DNA from: Psychrobacter sp. Ps6
GTDB lineage: Bacteria; Pseudomonadota; Gammaproteobacteria; Pseudomonadales; Moraxellaceae
Assembly: GCF_022129235.1 (NCBI RefSeq)
Contig: NZ_JADQAI010000011.1
Coordinates: 1-64,000 of the forward strand
DNA length: 64,000 bases
Direction of reading: 5' to 3'
This document shows, piece by piece, positions 60,565 to 64,000 of this stretch (position 1 is its first letter; every line of letters starts with the position of its first letter). The notes beneath the pieces were generated by a model. It ran no database searches. It worked only from the letters and a program-made list of their open reading frames with translations, and had not been told where the DNA came from. The translations under genes were made by a program, and so were the position numbers.

Positions 60565-61332
60565 TTTATATACTCATTTGCTCATTTTGCTCATTAAATG
60601 AGATCTGATAATCTAGTTCCTGACCAAAAAGTCAGTTAATTTCACTGTCTATACAAGCATTATGCCAACTCATATGCAAACACTTTTACATGCAGTCCAC
60701 CATTACACCCAACATAATGATTTCATTTTGGTTTTGACTGTATATTTTTTCTTACTAACACGACAAAGCTGGTTTAGCTATTTTTTAATCAGCCTTTTAT
60801 CACTGATGATTCGTAAATAAGTAATTATTTGCACCAAAGTATGGCATCTTTTAATAATATGCACCATTTTTTAGCATTTAAACTTGAACACTTAACATAA
60901 CAGTTTACGCTGCCCTTTCTACTTATAAGAATAATTATGAGTAAATGCGCTTAAGGATTCTTTTGACAACCTACCATTTGCACAATTGGGTAGTAAGATA
61001 GGTAGATTGCAAGGCAGTTAATCAGGTATTCTATGTTAAAAAGTATGGTGAGACACTGCTCTATGATATCTATATCAGGATAAGCTTCCGTAGCATGCAC
61101 CTAATTTGCGGATATTTGGGTCAGTATCTATCTTTTGTATTCTTTTTAGATTTGTAAAAAGCTCAAACAGATAGGATGCTCACTTTTTCACCTATTTTAT
61201 GCACAAACGGGTTTTATAGGCTTGAATAATGAGCGTAGCCCCCCTATAAACTACCCATTAGCTCAAAACCTACTAGACAATAAAATTACTCAAGCTATTT
61301 TTACTTTATACCTTTATTGATAGGACTTTTCT
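60565..61332. other. Divergent region ureD/clpP
   Basis: About 770 bases without a credible frame, holding the promoters of the urease cluster (minus) and clpP (plus). On the minus strand TGGCAT-N5-TTGTA (60652-60667) weakly resembles a sigma-54 element but lacks the near-invariant GC at -12. A small CTGAC/GTCAG hairpin lies at 60620-60635. No heat-shock promoter for clpP was recognised. Confidence 0.35.
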
Positions 61333-62007
61333 ATGACAGATTATGAACGTATCACTGCTAACCCACATTTTGATATGCTGATGAGTGCACACAAAGAAGT
61401 ACAAACCACACAAGCGGCATTAGTACCAATGGTCGTTGAGCAGTCTTCACGTGGTGAACGCTCGTTTGATATTTTTTCACGCCTATTGCGTGAGCGCGTT
61501 ATCTTTTTGACCGGTCAAGTCGAAGACCATATGGCCAATCTAATCGTCGCGCAGTTGCTATTTTTAGAAGCTGAAAACCCAGATAAAGACATTCATTTGT
61601 ATATCAATTCACCAGGCGGCTCAGTAAGCGCAGGTTTGGCGATCTTTGATACCATGAATTTCATCAAGCCGGAAGTATCAACCATCTGTATGGGCGGTGC
61701 TTATAGCATGGGCTCATTCTTGTTGGCCGCGGGTCAAAAAGGCAAGCGCTACTCACTCGCCAATGCTCGCGTGATGATTCACCAGCCATCAGGCGGTGCG
61801 CAAGGTCAAGCGACGGACATCGAGATCAATGCCCGTGAAATTCTAAAAACTCGCGCACGCTTGAACCAGATCCTATCTGAGCGTACTGGTCAGCCACTCG
61901 AAAAAATTGAAAAAGATGTTGAGCGCGATTTTTGGTTAGATGCACAGGAAGCCAAAGAATACGGTTTGGTTGACGAAGTATTAGAGCGCCGCCCTGATTC
62001 TTTATAA
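61333..62007 (+). CDS. clpP: ATP-dependent Clp protease proteolytic subunit
   Basis: Serine protease that forms a double heptameric barrel and degrades proteins fed by ClpX or ClpA. The 224 residues include the triad Ser125 (GGAYSMGS), His150 (MIHQPSGG) and Asp199 (VERDFW). Loop [13 protein letters not shown] near 89-101 is the substrate-binding region. The N-terminal 30 residues likely include a propeptide. Followed 194 bases later by clpX. Confidence 0.97.
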   Translation: MTDYERITANPHFDMLMSAHKEVQTTQAALVPMVVEQSSRGERSFDIFSRLLRERVIFLTGQVEDHMANLIVAQLLFLEAENPDKDIHLYINSPGGSVSAGLAIFDTMNFIKPEVSTICMGGAYSMGSFLLAAGQKGKRYSLANARVMIHQPSGGAQGQATDIEINAREILKTRARLNQILSERTGQPLEKIEKDVERDFWLDAQEAKEYGLVDEVLERRPDSL

Positions 62008-62201
62008 TCAAAGCATAAGCGCTATGTCTCTCAATTGAGAGTGTCATCATAAGAATATTTATAGTCTATTTGCAGTACAGCAAAGCAACCTATTTGTCAT
62101 AGCTGACTTATCAAATGTTGAAAGAGATAAGCATTCAATCGATAAAATGATCGATATGCCGCAAATAGACTAACCAGTTTTAAACTTTAGGAGCGCCTTT
62201 T

Positions 62202-63476
62202 ATGGCAGAAGATAATACCCCGCATTGCTCGTTTTGCGGTAAAGCCAAAAGCGATGTCCAGCAGCTGATCGCCGCTGACGATGCCAACATCTGTAATGAA
62301 TGTATCGAGTTATGTACTGATCTAATCGCAGATAGCGCAGAGTACAGCGATGACGACAGCGAAATAGATACTTCTTGGGTCAATAAAAAACTCCCAACGC
62401 CAAAAGAGCTACGTGCCAAGCTTGATGAGTACGTTATCGGTCAGGACGCTGCCAAGAAAGCCTTGTCTGTCGCTGTCTACAACCATTACAAACGTCTAAA
62501 AGTTAGCCAAACACTCGCCAATGACAGCAAAAAAGCCAAAATCGGCGCTGATGATGCCATGGTAGAATTGGCAAAAAGTAACATCTTGCTGATCGGTCCG
62601 ACTGGTTCTGGTAAGACATTGCTAGCACAAACTTTGGCTCGCCTACTTGACGTGCCGTTTGCGATGGCTGATGCCACCACTTTGACCGAAGCAGGTTATG
62701 TCGGTGAAGACGTTGAGAACATCGTACAAAAGCTACTACAAGCGTCTGATTATGATGTGGCCAAAGCTGAGCAAGGTATCATCTATATTGATGAAATCGA
62801 CAAAATCAGCAAAAAAGGCGACAATCCATCGATTACCCGTGATGTATCGGGTGAAGGCGTACAACAAGCGTTGCTAAAGCTTATCGAAGGTACGGTTGCT
62901 GCGATTCCACCGCACGGCGGGCGTAAGCACCCACAGCAAGAGCTGATCCAAGTCGATACCAGCAACATTCTAATTATCGTTGGTGGTGCGTTTGCTGGAC
63001 TGGATAAAGTCATTCAGCAACGTACAGAAAAAGGCGGTATCGGTTTTAACGCTGATGTTAGCTCAAAAGACGACAGCCGTCGTAGCTCAGACTTGCTACA
63101 AGAAGTTGAGCCAGAAGATTTGATCAAATTTGGTTTGATTCCTGAGCTGATCGGTCGTCTACCTGTACTTGCTGCGCTAAAAGAGCTTGATGAAGAAGCC
63201 TTAGTCCAAATCCTGACCGAACCTAAGAACGCACTGGTCAAACAGTACAAGTATTTGTTCGATATGGAAGGTGCTGAGATTAGCTTTACGCAAGAAGCAC
63301 TTGATGCCATTGCCAAAAAAGCCATGGAGCGTAAAACTGGCGCGCGCGGTCTACGTTCTATCGTAGAAAACGCCTTGCTTGAGACCATGTACGAGCTGCC
63401 TTCTATGGAAAATGCCAAGACCGTTATGGTTGATGCAGAAGTCATCAACGAAGGTAAAATCCCTAAAATTGCTTAA
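62202..63476 (+). CDS. clpX: ATP-dependent Clp protease ATP-binding subunit ClpX
   Basis: AAA+ unfoldase that recognises substrates and threads them into ClpP. In 424 residues: N-terminal zinc finger with Cys9-Cys12 and the later CNEC pair; Walker [13 protein letters not shown]; pore loop GYVGED; Walker [12 protein letters not shown] loop for ClpP binding in GGIGFNADV; and the sensor-2 arginine in [10 protein letters not shown]. The GGAGCG site lies before the ATG. Terminator downstream. Confidence 0.98.
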   Translation: MAEDNTPHCSFCGKAKSDVQQLIAADDANICNECIELCTDLIADSAEYSDDDSEIDTSWVNKKLPTPKELRAKLDEYVIGQDAAKKALSVAVYNHYKRLKVSQTLANDSKKAKIGADDAMVELAKSNILLIGPTGSGKTLLAQTLARLLDVPFAMADATTLTEAGYVGEDVENIVQKLLQASDYDVAKAEQGIIYIDEIDKISKKGDNPSITRDVSGEGVQQALLKLIEGTVAAIPPHGGRKHPQQELIQVDTSNILIIVGGAFAGLDKVIQQRTEKGGIGFNADVSSKDDSRRSSDLLQEVEPEDLIKFGLIPELIGRLPVLAALKELDEEALVQILTEPKNALVKQYKYLFDMEGAEISFTQEALDAIAKKAMERKTGARGLRSIVENALLETMYELPSMENAKTVMVDAEVINEGKIPKIA

Positions 63477-63522
63477 TGCATAATGAGACTTAGATGACTC
63501 GTTATTAGTAATAAGTTATTTG

Positions 63523-63560
63523 AAAAAGCGTCTGGCTTTATAAGCCATGGCGCTTTTTTT
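63523..63560 (+). terminator. Terminator after clpX
   Basis: AAAAGCG and CGCTTTT pair around an inner GGCTT/AAGCC stem, followed by TTTTTTT. It lies about 50 bases beyond the clpX stop; the remaining 260 bases of the gap to the next gene show no other feature. Confidence 0.82.
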
Positions 63561-63818
63561 ATGTCTATGGATTGCCTAAATTATTTATCAAAAATTCGAT
63601 TAATTTTTATATTCTAATAGCACTTAACAGCATAGAGCTCTAGAAATAATTGACGCTCCTTATCACAAAATGACAGTAGCGTTTATCAATCGCAAGTAGA
63701 CCTCATGATTAATCATGCTAATGTAGATAGTCTATTGCGACCTTTATTCTACTGCTGTATGCCACCGTCTATGGCACCAATGAATACCCACTCTTAATAA
63801 TACAAAGGATTGTTTATT

Positions 63819-64000
63819 ATGCTTAACAATATAACCACGATGGCGTCCTCATTACGTCAGCACCTGCCCTTTTATACACCCAGCGATCAAGATAATGATA
63901 TTGCACCTTATTACCAAAATCATGTCGCCGCTATCACTGGCGCAGGTTCTGGTATGGGACGCGAGCTTGCGCTTCATTTAGCTAAAATGGGCTGTCATCT
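63819..64000 (+). CDS. Short-chain dehydrogenase, N-terminal fragment
   Basis: The gene runs off the right edge; 60 codons are seen. After about 45 polar residues the sequence AAITGAGSGMGRELALHLA carries the NAD(P)-binding TGxxxGxG motif of short-chain dehydrogenases. An AAAGGA site lies nine bases before the ATG. Substrate and full length cannot be judged. Confidence 0.8.
   Translation, partial: MLNNITTMASSLRQHLPFYTPSDQDNDIAPYYQNHVAAITGAGSGMGRELALHLAKMGCH

Overview
The window looks like chromosomal DNA of a gammaproteobacterium of the family Moraxellaceae, most likely Psychrobacter. This is inferred from protein character (Acinetobacter-like HisG, FadB and Slam proteins), moderate GC, many acidic low-complexity inserts in enzymes, and the local gene orders ibaG-murA-hisG-hisD-hisC and fadB-fadA. 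No rRNA, tRNA, insertion sequence, CRISPR array or prophage was recognised. Almost all of it is core genome.

Layout. 1-3.9 kb: the str operon on the minus strand (rpsL, rpsG, fusA, start of tuf) with a near-consensus promoter before rpsL and a likely internal promoter before tuf. 4.2-8.7 kb: an EcsC-family gene, then fabB-pabB. 8.8-14 kb: ibaG, murA, hisG, hisD and hisC on the minus strand. 14-19.2 kb: a secreted esterase-like protein, a DolP-like lipoprotein and YraN, divergent from rsmI and a PfkB sugar/nucleoside kinase. 19.2-22.6 kb: metY with direct repeats upstream, an AT-rich orphan ParA-like ATPase, and nfuA. 23-26.6 kb: a nicotinamide-salvage operon (NMNAT-Nudix fusion, nadV, SGNH hydrolase). 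26.6-34.4 kb: single genes (L31 type B, YceI, a small lipoprotein, an FAD oxidoreductase, LOG protein, hydrolase, exonuclease, M23 peptidase). 34.4-39.3 kb: phoB-phoR with a Pho box, dtd, psd, an HD hydrolase and an isochorismatase-like hydrolase. 39.6-45.9 kb: fadBA, a polyprenyl synthase and a DUF72 protein. 46-48.6 kb: a Slam outer-membrane protein and its probable surface-lipoprotein client, which carries a 12-unit helical repeat. 49-53.6 kb: an SDR, sodB, rdgB and tig. 53.7-60.6 kb: a complete urease cluster (ureD, ureA, ureB-ureC fused, ureE, ureF, ureG, hupE/ureJ). 61.3-64 kb: clpP, clpX and the start of another SDR.

The most notable points are: (i) urease beta and alpha subunits in one 727-residue polypeptide, with every active-site residue kept, in a cluster that splits the usual tig-clpP-clpX neighbourhood; (ii) the Slam/lipoprotein pair, with a terminator-like hairpin between client and translocator and no TonB receptor nearby; (iii) a PhoR kinase with no membrane segment; (iv) an orphan ParA ATPase; (v) regularly spaced 15-bp direct repeats upstream of metY.

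Coordinates were read by eye. Start codons were moved inward where a downstream ATG had a better ribosome-binding site or matched the family's usual N-terminus. Terminators and promoters are pattern calls, not computed folds.
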